NCBI GenBank assembly: GCA_050696075.1
Contig: JBOGUF010000196.1
Location: 12,223 to 76,222, forward strand
DNA length: 64,000 bases
Source of the DNA: JBOGUF01 sp050696075
GTDB lineage: Bacteria; Chloroflexota; Chloroflexia; Thermomicrobiales; UBA6265
Direction of reading: 5' to 3'
Position 1 is the first letter of the stretch. The number at the start of each line of letters is the position of its first letter. This document shows positions 43,384-50,896 of this stretch, in pieces. The position numbers and the translations under genes are program-made. Under the pieces are notes generated by a model that ran no database searches, was not told where the DNA came from, and saw nothing but the letters and a program-made list of their open reading frames with translations.

Positions 43384-44823
43384 TCATCCGATCCGCACGG
43401 ATGCCTCCGGCAACCGGTAACGAATGACCTGCTGCCGCCGCTGGAGCGCGTAGGCCGCGGTGAGCGGCCCTATCCGACCAAAGAACATGGCGGCGCACAA
43501 CACCAGCTTGCCGGCATCCGTCAACGACGGCGTGATCCCGGTCGTCAATCCGACCGTCGCCAGGGCGCTCATCGCTTCGAACATCAGCGCCAGGAAGCCA
43601 GCGTCGCTGTTTCCAAGCAGATCCTCGGTTGCCGCCAGCAGCAGCGTCGTCACGAAGTGCGCAATGAGCATGATCGCGATCACGGTCATGGCACGAAAGA
43701 CGAGCGGCGCCGGTATGCGGCGGCCAAAGACCTGGAGCTCGTCCCGACCACGAAGCGTCGAAACGATGGCCGCCCCGATGATGCCGACCGTTGCTAGCTT
43801 GACGCCGCCGGCGGTGGAACCCGAGGCGCCGCCGACGAGCATCGCCGCGACCCAGACGAAGAGCGTGACAACGTGCGCATCATTGAAATCGACGGTCGCA
43901 AAACCGGCCGTTCTCGCCGCGACGCTTTGAAAGAGCGCGCTCAGTGGACGATAGGCAACGGGCGTGTCGCTCAGGACGCCTCGCCACTCAGCAATCAGAA
44001 ACGAGATGGCCGCGATGGCGAGCATCGCTACGTTCACGATCAGCACCAGCTTGGTATCGAGCGCCAGGGTCGTCCAGCGACGCTTATGGTAGACGTCTTC
44101 GAAGACGATGTACGACAGCGCCCCGGCCTGGATCAGCAGCAAAATGACGACGTTGACGGTCACGGAGGCGTTGTAGGGCTGCAACGAAACGAACGCCCCC
44201 TGTAGATCGAACCCCGCGTTGCAAAACGCCGCGACGGAGTGAAAGACGCCGTGCCATAAGGCGTTGTGCAGCGGAAGATCTTGGGCAAAGCGGATCGTCA
44301 GGAGCAGCGCGCCCGCGCCTTCGACAACCGCCGTGAAGATGATGATACGGCGGGAGAGCACGACCGCTTCCCGCAACGAAAGCGTCGGCGACCCGTCTTG
44401 CATCAGCAACGCGTCACGGAGGCGTGTCTGCCCCCGCCGCAGCATCTGCAAGACGATGCTGGCGCCGACCATGAACCCAAGCCCACCCGCCTGGATAAGA
44501 ATGAGAATGATCAGCTCGCCCAGAAAATTCCAGTGGTCGGCCGTGTCGACCGTCACCAGGCCGGTGACCGCGGTCGCGGAGACCGCGGTGAAGAGCGCAT
44601 CGACCGGTGAAGTTGCCTGGCCGCTTTCGGTCGTCCACGGAGTCGCCAGCAAGACGGTTCCCAGCGCCATCAGGAGTGCCAATGCGCCGACGAAGGTTTT
44701 CGCGTGGTGGCGCGCGTGAGGCACGCGCACTTGCTGATCGAGTTCCGGCAGCTCGATCTCTCGCGACACACGCGGCCGGCGTCGAATCACTTGTGGACTG
44801 TAGCGCGGCGTTCGGTAGCTCAC
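43384..44823 (-). CDS. KtrB/TrkH-type potassium channel subunit
   Basis: 479 residues, membrane-spanning four-fold M1-P-M2 repeat. The four pore loops read AVSATAVTGL, SVAAFCNAGFD, VAARTAGFATVD and MSALATVGLTTG, each with the selectivity-filter Gly. The broken third M2 helix (VGGASGSTAGGVKLATVGI) is the KtrB/TrkH gate. A 40-residue cytoplasmic N-terminus precedes the first helix. It starts by a GTGA overlap with the upstream RCK-domain gene, so both subunits are made together. It imports K+ with Na+ or H+. Confidence 0.92.
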   Translation of the reverse strand: MSYRTPRYSPQVIRRRPRVSREIELPELDQQVRVPHARHHAKTFVGALALLMALGTVLLATPWTTESGQATSPVDALFTAVSATAVTGLVTVDTADHWNFLGELIILILIQAGGLGFMVGASIVLQMLRRGQTRLRDALLMQDGSPTLSLREAVVLSRRIIIFTAVVEGAGALLLTIRFAQDLPLHNALWHGVFHSVAAFCNAGFDLQGAFVSLQPYNASVTVNVVILLLIQAGALSYIVFEDVYHKRRWTTLALDTKLVLIVNVAMLAIAAISFLIAEWRGVLSDTPVAYRPLSALFQSVAARTAGFATVDFNDAHVVTLFVWVAAMLVGGASGSTAGGVKLATVGIIGAAIVSTLRGRDELQVFGRRIPAPLVFRAMTVIAIMLIAHFVTTLLLAATEDLLGNSDAGFLALMFEAMSALATVGLTTGITPSLTDAGKLVLCAAMFFGRIGPLTAAYALQRRQQVIRYRLPEASVRIG

Positions 44824-45509
44824 GCCTTGTCCTCGTCGGGTTCCGACTCGACAAAGGCCTCGATCGCCACGTCCGGTCCGACGACGACGAGCTCATCTCC
44901 CGGCTGGATGCGCTCGTCGGACGCGGGCGAGGTGATGACTGTTTGGCGGCGTTTGATCAGCAGCACGGCCAGATTCGCCTTGCAGGCGGCGTAGATGTCA
45001 GCCAGAGTCCGGTCGGTGAAGTGAGCTGGGACAGCAAACTTCGCCACGCCGCTGCTCGGTGTCAGAGAGATGTAGTCGTTGATGCTCGGCACGGCCAGCG
45101 CGTGGGCCAATCGGATCGCGTCGTCGCGTTCCGGGAAGACCACCCGATTGGCGCCCGTCCGCGTCAACAACTCGCCGTGGAGTGCGTTGCTCGCCTTGGA
45201 AATGACCCAGCGTGCGCCCATGCGCTTGAGCAACAAGGTTGCAATCAGACTCGCCTCGATGCTGCCGTAAGCGACAATGACCACCTCCGAGCGTTCGACC
45301 TGAAGCGAGCGCAACAGTTCCTCGTCGGTTCCATCTCCCTGCGCGGCCAGGGTGACATACTCGGACGCGTCTTCGATCGTTCGCTCGTCGAGATCGATCG
45401 CGGTCACGTCGTACCCAAGATCGTGCAGCGTGCGGGCAAGATTCGACCCGAAGCGGCCAAGACCGATAACCGTTACGTGTTCTGATTGTCCAACTCGTGC
45501 TCGCGGCAC
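44820..45509 (-). CDS. KtrA/TrkA-type regulatory subunit (RCK domains)
   Basis: 229 residues. RCK_N Rossmann domain begins VTVIGLGRFGSNLARTLHDLGYDVTAID with the GxGxxG nucleotide motif and the acidic strand end (AIDLDE). RCK_C occupies about residues 140-229 (LADIYAACKANLAVLLIKRR, then GDELVVVGP). Rings of such subunits bind ATP/ADP or NAD(H) and c-di-AMP and gate the membrane partner, which is the next gene. The single RCK pair indicates the Ktr rather than the double-domain Trk arrangement. Confidence 0.92.
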   Translation of the reverse strand: MPRARVGQSEHVTVIGLGRFGSNLARTLHDLGYDVTAIDLDERTIEDASEYVTLAAQGDGTDEELLRSLQVERSEVVIVAYGSIEASLIATLLLKRMGARWVISKASNALHGELLTRTGANRVVFPERDDAIRLAHALAVPSINDYISLTPSSGVAKFAVPAHFTDRTLADIYAACKANLAVLLIKRRQTVITSPASDERIQPGDELVVVGPDVAIEAFVESEPDEDKA

Positions 45510-45712
45510 CGCCCGTCCCTCCCTATCCGCGATGGTTGACGAATGGTGATGGGACGCGGAGCGTCTCCCGTCGCGCTATCCTACACGCACTCGGCACGGG
45601 CGGACCCGGCGTAGTCCGAGCCATGCACTCCGCCGGTCGTTTGCCTCAAGCTGGAGAGCGTGCGATCATCGAATCGGGTAGTCAGCCGGCTGATCCGTGG
45701 GGGAGCATACCG

Positions 45713-46396
45713 ATGGATCCGCCCGACGATGTTCGCGCGCGTCAGATCCAATCCCTCGTCGACGAGCTGAGGCGGCAGGGCATCCGCGACGAGCGCGTCC
45801 TCGCCGCGATCGCGCATGTACCGCGCGACCGATTCGTGCCGCGAGCCTTCCAGGAGCATGCTTGGAAGAACGTTGCGCTGCCGATCGGCGCCGCGCAGAC
45901 GATCTCACAACCCTACGTCGTCGCCCTGATGACGAGCGCGCTGAACCTGACCGGGCATGAGCGCGTGTTAGAAGTCGGCACCGGCTCCGGGTATCAATCC
46001 GCGGTCATTGCCGAACTGGCGGCCAAGCTGACGTCTATTGAGCGTCAATCAGCACTCGCCCAGGCGGCAGAGCGTCTGCTTCACGACCTTGGCTATCGCA
46101 ACATCGCTGTTCATGTGGCCGATGGCTCGCGCGGCTGGCCGGACGACGCTCCCTACGAGCGGATCATCGTCACGGCAGCCGCGCCGCGCGTGCCGGCGCC
46201 GCTGATCGAACAGCTCAACCCAGCCGGCGGGCGACTCGTCGTCCCGGTTGGCGGCGTCGATGAGCAGACGTTGATCGCCGTCGAACGTCAAGGCGATCGC
46301 TTTTGGGAGCAACCGCTCGGCCCGGTACGCTTCGTGCCGCTCGTCGGCAGCGCTGGCTGGGATGTGAGCGTCGACGAGAACGGGCACCGCCGGTAG
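45713..46396 (+). CDS. pcm: Protein-L-isoaspartate O-methyltransferase
   Basis: Repairs isoaspartyl damage using SAM. 227 residues: N-terminal helix region VLAAIAHVPRDRFVPRAF, the substrate loop PIGAAQTISQPYVVALMT, motif I VLEVGTGSGYQSAVIAEL, and motifs II/III DDAPYERIIVTAAAPRVP with GGRLVVPVG. The ATG at 45713 is preceded by GGGGAG; the frame is open upstream without conservation. Divergent from the Ktr pair. Confidence 0.93.
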   Translation: MDPPDDVRARQIQSLVDELRRQGIRDERVLAAIAHVPRDRFVPRAFQEHAWKNVALPIGAAQTISQPYVVALMTSALNLTGHERVLEVGTGSGYQSAVIAELAAKLTSIERQSALAQAAERLLHDLGYRNIAVHVADGSRGWPDDAPYERIIVTAAAPRVPAPLIEQLNPAGGRLVVPVGGVDEQTLIAVERQGDRFWEQPLGPVRFVPLVGSAGWDVSVDENGHRR

Positions 46397-46616
46397 GGTG
46401 CGTTGGCCAACCCGGTCATGCTGATACCGTGTGGCACAGACATTGCAGTACCATTGCGTCTCGTCAGCGTATCGAGATTGGAAAGGTGGGGCCCGTTCAG
46501 TTCGAGGCTCACGGCAGCGCGTAACGACCCTTGGCGCCGCGCGGACCGTCTCGCACACGGGCGGTCCGGCACGGCCGGATGTTGGAGCACTTGTCGTCAG
46601 AAGGAGGAGACTCGCG

Positions 46617-47882
46617 GTGAACAAGCGACTCGTCGGTTCAGCAGTTTCAACTCGCGCCCGCGTCAAGGCCATTCCGGCCGCCGTCGGTTTGGCGATGGCC
46701 GGCAGCATGCCCCGCCTTGCCCGCGCCCAGGAGACAACGACCGTTCGCCTCACGGGCTGGACCGCCAGCCCGGATGAGGACCGCTTGCTCGTCCAGGTAT
46801 TGCAAGATTTCGAGGCGGCCCATCCAGATATCAGGGTCGACTACCAACCTATTCCGGCCGAATACCCGACGAAGCTCCAAACCGACATTGCCGCGGGCTC
46901 GGTCGCCGACGTCTTCTACGTCGATAGCCTGCTGGCCCCGGACCTGATGTCTCGCGAAGTGCTGCTGCCGCTCGATGGCTACATGTCAGAGGCGGGCGTC
47001 ACCGCTGAAGACTTCTACCCCGGCCTTATCCAGGCGTTCCAGTACAACGACGCGACGTACGGGCTGCCGAAGGACTGGTCGAGTCTGGCGATGGTTTACA
47101 ACCAGACGGCGTTCGAGGCTGCCGGGATCGAGGCGGCCCCGACCACCTGGGACGAACTGCGGCAGGTCGGCGAGCAACTGCGGGAAGCGACTGGCGAGGC
47201 GCGGATCAACATTCCGCCCGACTTCGCCCGCTACATCGCCTTCCTCTACGCTGGCGGCGGGCGGGTCGTCAGCGAAGACGGCTCGGCGGTCGCTCTCGAC
47301 AGTGACGAAGCGCGAGCATCGCTCGACTTTTACTACGGGCTCTACCGCGACGGGCTGGCCAGCACGCCGGCCGACGTCGGCGCGAGCTGGCCGGGCGACG
47401 CCTTCGCCAAGGACTTTGCTGACATTGTCTTTGAAGGGAACTGGATGTTCCCGCACCTGGCGAGCAGCGCTCCCGAACTGGCGTTCGGCGTTGCCGAGAT
47501 GCCCGAGGGGCCGGGTGGTAAGGCGACGATGGCCTTCACGGTCTCCTACTCCGCGTTCTTCGGCACACAGGTGCCAAATGAGGCGTGGACGCTCATCAAC
47601 TACCTTACGGGGCCGGAAGGCATGGCCAAGTGGACCTCGCTCGGCCTGGCGATGCCGGCGCGGCCGGCGCTGGCGGAAGAGTGGGCGCAGCAGTTCCCCG
47701 AACGACAACCCTTCCTCGCCTCTGGCGAATATGCCAGTCCGTGGGCGCTCGGCCCCGGCGGGCAAGGCTTCTTCGCCGAAGCAAATTCAGTGCTGCAAGG
47801 GCTTTTCGCCGGTGGAATGGAGACCTCGGACGCGGTGGCCGACATGGCAGCCGCGGCGGAAGCCAACATCCAGTTCGGATAA
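46617..47882 (+). CDS. Sugar ABC transporter substrate-binding protein (CUT1, family 1)
   Basis: 421 residues. The N-terminus has twin Arg-containing basic residues, a hydrophobic stretch and ARAQE, which reads as a Sec or Tat signal with signal peptidase I cleavage. There is no lipobox Cys, unusual for a monoderm binding protein. The mature part has the family features: VQVLQDFEAAHPDIRVDYQPI, AGSVADVFYVDSLLAPDL, YGLPKDWSSLAMVYN, VFEGNWMFPHL and NEAWTLINYLTGPEGM. It probably binds an oligosaccharide or glycerophosphodiester. The GTG follows AAGGAGG by nine bases. First gene of an operon with two permeases. Confidence 0.92.
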   Translation: MNKRLVGSAVSTRARVKAIPAAVGLAMAGSMPRLARAQETTTVRLTGWTASPDEDRLLVQVLQDFEAAHPDIRVDYQPIPAEYPTKLQTDIAAGSVADVFYVDSLLAPDLMSREVLLPLDGYMSEAGVTAEDFYPGLIQAFQYNDATYGLPKDWSSLAMVYNQTAFEAAGIEAAPTTWDELRQVGEQLREATGEARINIPPDFARYIAFLYAGGGRVVSEDGSAVALDSDEARASLDFYYGLYRDGLASTPADVGASWPGDAFAKDFADIVFEGNWMFPHLASSAPELAFGVAEMPEGPGGKATMAFTVSYSAFFGTQVPNEAWTLINYLTGPEGMAKWTSLGLAMPARPALAEEWAQQFPERQPFLASGEYASPWALGPGGQGFFAEANSVLQGLFAGGMETSDAVADMAAAAEANIQFG

Positions 47883-47962
47883 AGATGATCCTTTGTTGAG
47901 GCGTCGGCTGATCCCCGGCGCCTCCCGCCGTCCCGCGCTGGCACGTGCTCGGGGGGAGGCTG

Positions 47963-48952
47963 ATGGCATCGGCATCGCTGTCGCCGCGGCGGCGGCGCCG
48001 CAACCCGATCGTCGTCGAGGACCGGATCGCGGGCTGGGTCTTTATCGCGCCCGCCATGATCCTCTTTATGACGTTCCTGTTCGGGCCGGTACTATTTGCC
48101 TTTTTCATCAGCCTGCATCACTGGGAACTCGTGCGGCCAGAACGCACCTTCGTCGGTCTCGACAACTACGCCGACATCTTGTCAGACGACGACTTCTGGA
48201 TCGCCTTCCGCAATACCACCTGGTACGCCGCGGGGGTTGTGCCGGCGCAGACGATCATCGGCCTCGTCCTGGCGGTGCTTGCCAACCGCAAGATTCGGGG
48301 CAGAACCTTCTTTCGCACCGCCTTCTACTTTCCGTCAATCAGCTCCTCCGTCGTCATCTCGATCATCTTCCTCTGGATGTACTCGCGGCGCGGGCTGGTG
48401 AACTACCTGCTCGAGAGCTTGGGGTTGCCGATCCCGCAGCCAGTCTGGCTCGCCAACCCCAGGGGCGTCCTCGAGATCGCGCTCAACAATCTCGGATTCG
48501 ACAACGTCTCCGATTGGCTCGCCGGGCCGAGCTTCGCCCTGCTCGCGATCATGATGCTCAACATCTGGACGACGGCGGGCACGATGATGGTGATCTACCT
48601 GGCCGGCCTACAGGACGTGCCCACGGACGTCTACGAGGCCGCGTCGCTGGACGGCGCCAGCCGCTGGCGCATGTTTCGTGACATCACCGTGCCGCTGCTC
48701 AAACCGGTGACGGCGTTCGTCGTCACGGTAGGCCTGATCGGCACGTTCCAGGTCTTCGACCAGATCTGGGTGATGAGCGAGGGCGGGCCACAGAAGACGA
48801 CCACCACCCTGGCCTACCTGATCTACCTCGAAGCCTTCCGCTTCGGCGAAGGGTTCGGATATGGCTCCGCGATCGCGATCATCCTCTTCTGCATCGTCCT
48901 GGCGCTCTACTTCGTTCAGAAGCGGGTCACCGGCGAGACCGCGCAGCAGTAG
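47963..48952 (+). CDS. Sugar ABC transporter permease, MalF/UgpA type
   Basis: 329 residues with six membrane helices. N-terminal FIAPAMILFMTFLFGPVLFA and HHWELVRPERTFVGLDNYADIL are typical of CUT1 permeases. The cytoplasmic EAA loop that docks on the ATPase is DVYEAASLDGASRWRMFRDI, then TVPLLKPV. A relatively long periplasmic/cytoplasmic loop between helices 3 and 4 (about residues 150-185) is noticeable. The ATG at 47963 follows GGGGAGG. Confidence 0.94.
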   Translation: MASASLSPRRRRRNPIVVEDRIAGWVFIAPAMILFMTFLFGPVLFAFFISLHHWELVRPERTFVGLDNYADILSDDDFWIAFRNTTWYAAGVVPAQTIIGLVLAVLANRKIRGRTFFRTAFYFPSISSSVVISIIFLWMYSRRGLVNYLLESLGLPIPQPVWLANPRGVLEIALNNLGFDNVSDWLAGPSFALLAIMMLNIWTTAGTMMVIYLAGLQDVPTDVYEAASLDGASRWRMFRDITVPLLKPVTAFVVTVGLIGTFQVFDQIWVMSEGGPQKTTTTLAYLIYLEAFRFGEGFGYGSAIAIILFCIVLALYFVQKRVTGETAQQ

Positions 48953-48979
48953 GTCTTGATGATGTGAGGGAGGCAGTCG

Positions 48980-49873
48980 ATGGCCGTTGCCACCCAGGAA
49001 CTTACCAAACCGCGCCGGGTTGAGGGCGGGCAAGAACGACGGACCGCATTTGACGTTTTCATGCAGGTCGTCGCCTACATCGTGCTGGTCGCCGTCGCCC
49101 TGGCAATGTTCGTGCCGTTCATTTTCTCGTTGACCACCTCGCTGAAGTCGGTCCCGGAGTCGAATCTACCGCTCTCCCTCCGGGGCCTGTTCTGGCCCGA
49201 GACGATCACCACCGCCGCCTACCAGACGGTCTTCGACGCGGACATCGGGCGCTGGTTCTTCAACAGCGCGTTCGTCGCCACTATCTGGGTGCTCGGCCGC
49301 GCGTTCACCGCCTCGGCCGCGGGCTACGCTTTCGCGCGCATGGATTTCCCGGGCAAGAATCTGGTCTTTCTGTTGGTCTTGAGCACGATCATGATTCCAG
49401 GCATGGTCACGATTGTGCCGAAGTTCATCATCCTACGGGAACTGCGGCTGATCGACTCATACGGCGCGCTGACACTGCCCTTTCTGGCCGATGCCTTCGC
49501 CATCTTTCTGATGAAGCAATTCTTCGAGTCCATCCCTGGTGAACTGGAGGAAGCGGCCCGCGTCGACGGCGCCAGCCGCTACCGCATGTTCTGGCAGATC
49601 ATCATGCCGCTCTCGATGCCGGCGCTCACCGCGCTCGCGATCTTCAGCTTCCAGGGGAGTTGGAACGCCTTCCTCGAGCCGTTGATCTTTATCAACAATC
49701 CCGATCTCTTCACCTTGCCCCTCGGCCTCGCCTTCTTCAAGCAGACCTACCTCACGGAGTGGCCAACGCTCATGGCGATCGCGGTTATCACGACCGTGCC
49801 GATCGCCATCTTCTACGTGATCTTCCAACGCTGGTTCGTGGAAGGTCAATCGCGCGCCGGGATCAAAGGGTAG
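48980..49873 (+). CDS. Sugar ABC transporter permease, MalG/UgpE type
   Basis: 297 residues, six helices. AYIVLVAVALAMFVPFIFSL begins the first helix; FNSAFVATIWVLGRAFTASA and AGYAFARMDFPGKNLVF are family blocks, and the EAA loop is ELEEAARVDGASRYRMFWQI with IMPLSMPAL. No ATPase gene follows: the next gene is convergent beyond a 203-base repeat element. The complex therefore needs an ATPase from elsewhere, most simply the one at 19454-20560. Confidence 0.94.
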   Translation: MAVATQELTKPRRVEGGQERRTAFDVFMQVVAYIVLVAVALAMFVPFIFSLTTSLKSVPESNLPLSLRGLFWPETITTAAYQTVFDADIGRWFFNSAFVATIWVLGRAFTASAAGYAFARMDFPGKNLVFLLVLSTIMIPGMVTIVPKFIILRELRLIDSYGALTLPFLADAFAIFLMKQFFESIPGELEEAARVDGASRYRMFWQIIMPLSMPALTALAIFSFQGSWNAFLEPLIFINNPDLFTLPLGLAFFKQTYLTEWPTLMAIAVITTVPIAIFYVIFQRWFVEGQSRAGIKG

Positions 49874-50075
49874 ACGAGCTGTTAGCCGATAGCCATCAGC
49901 CATCAGCCGTCAGTATCGTCGTGTTGAGCCACGCCCCCGCCTTGTCATGCCGAGCTTGCCGAAGCATCTGGCTCAAACGAGGGACGCCGTTCATCAGAGG
50001 CAGATTCCTCGCCACGCTCGGAATCACGGGAGGTCAGATGGCTGACGGCTGACGGCTGACGGCTGAGAGCTCGTC
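49873..50075. repeat. Nested inverted-repeat element between convergent genes
   Basis: Outer arms 49873-49913 and 50035-50075 are 41-base inverted copies (33 of 41 identical) with perfect GACGAGCT ends. They are made of seven-base units (CAGCCAT/CAGCCGT). Inside lies a second, shorter inverted pair: a GTCATGCCGAGC-type arm near 49948 and its counterpart GCTCGGAATCAC near 50017. The left arm overlaps the permease stop codon and the right arm the stop of the YesL-like gene, so the element exactly fills the gap. Confidence 0.8.
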
Positions 50076-50745
50076 ATGGCCCGAAGCGCGACGACTCCCG
50101 TTTCTTGTGCTCCTCCAGCAATCGCTCCTCGGTCGGCGCTAAAGGATCGTGAATCGCCACGCCAAGACCATCGAGGACCAAGCGATTCGCCACGGCGGCG
50201 ACGGCTGCTGGTAGGAACATGAAGAGCGGCACGACGAGGACGGTCCCCAGAAAGACGATCAGCCAGAGCAGCACGATGACGAAGAGCGCGCTCGGCAATC
50301 GCGCTCCGGTCAGCAGCAACCCATGTTTGACCGCGTCGAGGGCCGGCTGGTCGAAGAGGGCCGCGAGCGCAAATGCTGAGAGCGCCGCGGCCACCCCCAA
50401 CAAAAATAGGATCACCCACAGCGGCACGAGCATGGCCAAACGCGCGGCGGACCCAACCGTGGCGAGGTTAACGACCAGGATCAGGAGGATCGGCACAGTG
50501 AGGAATGCCACACCCCATCCACGCCGCAGGTTCGCCAACGTAACGTCCCAGCTTTGGCGTAAGCTTGGCCGCTCCAACTCCGACGTCACCCGCGGATCGG
50601 TCAAGCGGAACAAGGCGATCGTTGCACCGGGCGCGGGGATAATCAGGAAGACGCAGAGCCACCAGCCGAGCGACGCCATCGTGAACGGCAAGAGGTGCTC
50701 AAACGTGTCTGAAAGCCCGCGAAAGAGGATCCGGAGCCCACGCAC
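50074..50745 (-). CDS. DUF624/YesL-like membrane protein
   Basis: 223 residues with five to six membrane helices. The N-terminus FRGLSDTFEHLLPFTMASLGWWL and the following cytoplasmic part with LRRGWGVAFLTVPILLILVVNL resemble YesL/DUF624 proteins, which are frequently encoded next to CUT1 sugar transporters. Their function is not established. The C-terminal 25 residues are charged. GTG start, divergent from the glucosidase gene and convergent with the permease gene. Confidence 0.65.
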   Translation of the reverse strand: MRGLRILFRGLSDTFEHLLPFTMASLGWWLCVFLIIPAPGATIALFRLTDPRVTSELERPSLRQSWDVTLANLRRGWGVAFLTVPILLILVVNLATVGSAARLAMLVPLWVILFLLGVAAALSAFALAALFDQPALDAVKHGLLLTGARLPSALFVIVLLWLIVFLGTVLVVPLFMFLPAAVAAVANRLVLDGLGVAIHDPLAPTEERLLEEHKKRESSRFGP

Positions 50746-50896
50746 TGCCTTACCTCACCATACGGGCCAACGTGCCCGATCGACGCGGACCTCGTCGCCC
50801 TTTCTTTGCCCGGTCCATTTGTGGCACGATCTTACCGTGCGGGCGGAGTTCTTCGCACAGCATCCGAATTCGCCACGCGGTTAGGGAGCAACATAC

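Noticed and set aside
46975..48681. Long forward open frame (about 570 codons) over the ABC transporter genes
   Set aside because: It is a different frame of the binding-protein and permease genes, Arg/Ser/Pro-rich and without any recognisable domain.
49873..50075. CRISPR array
   Set aside because: The short regular units have no unique spacers between them; they are contiguous seven-base repeats in inverted arms.
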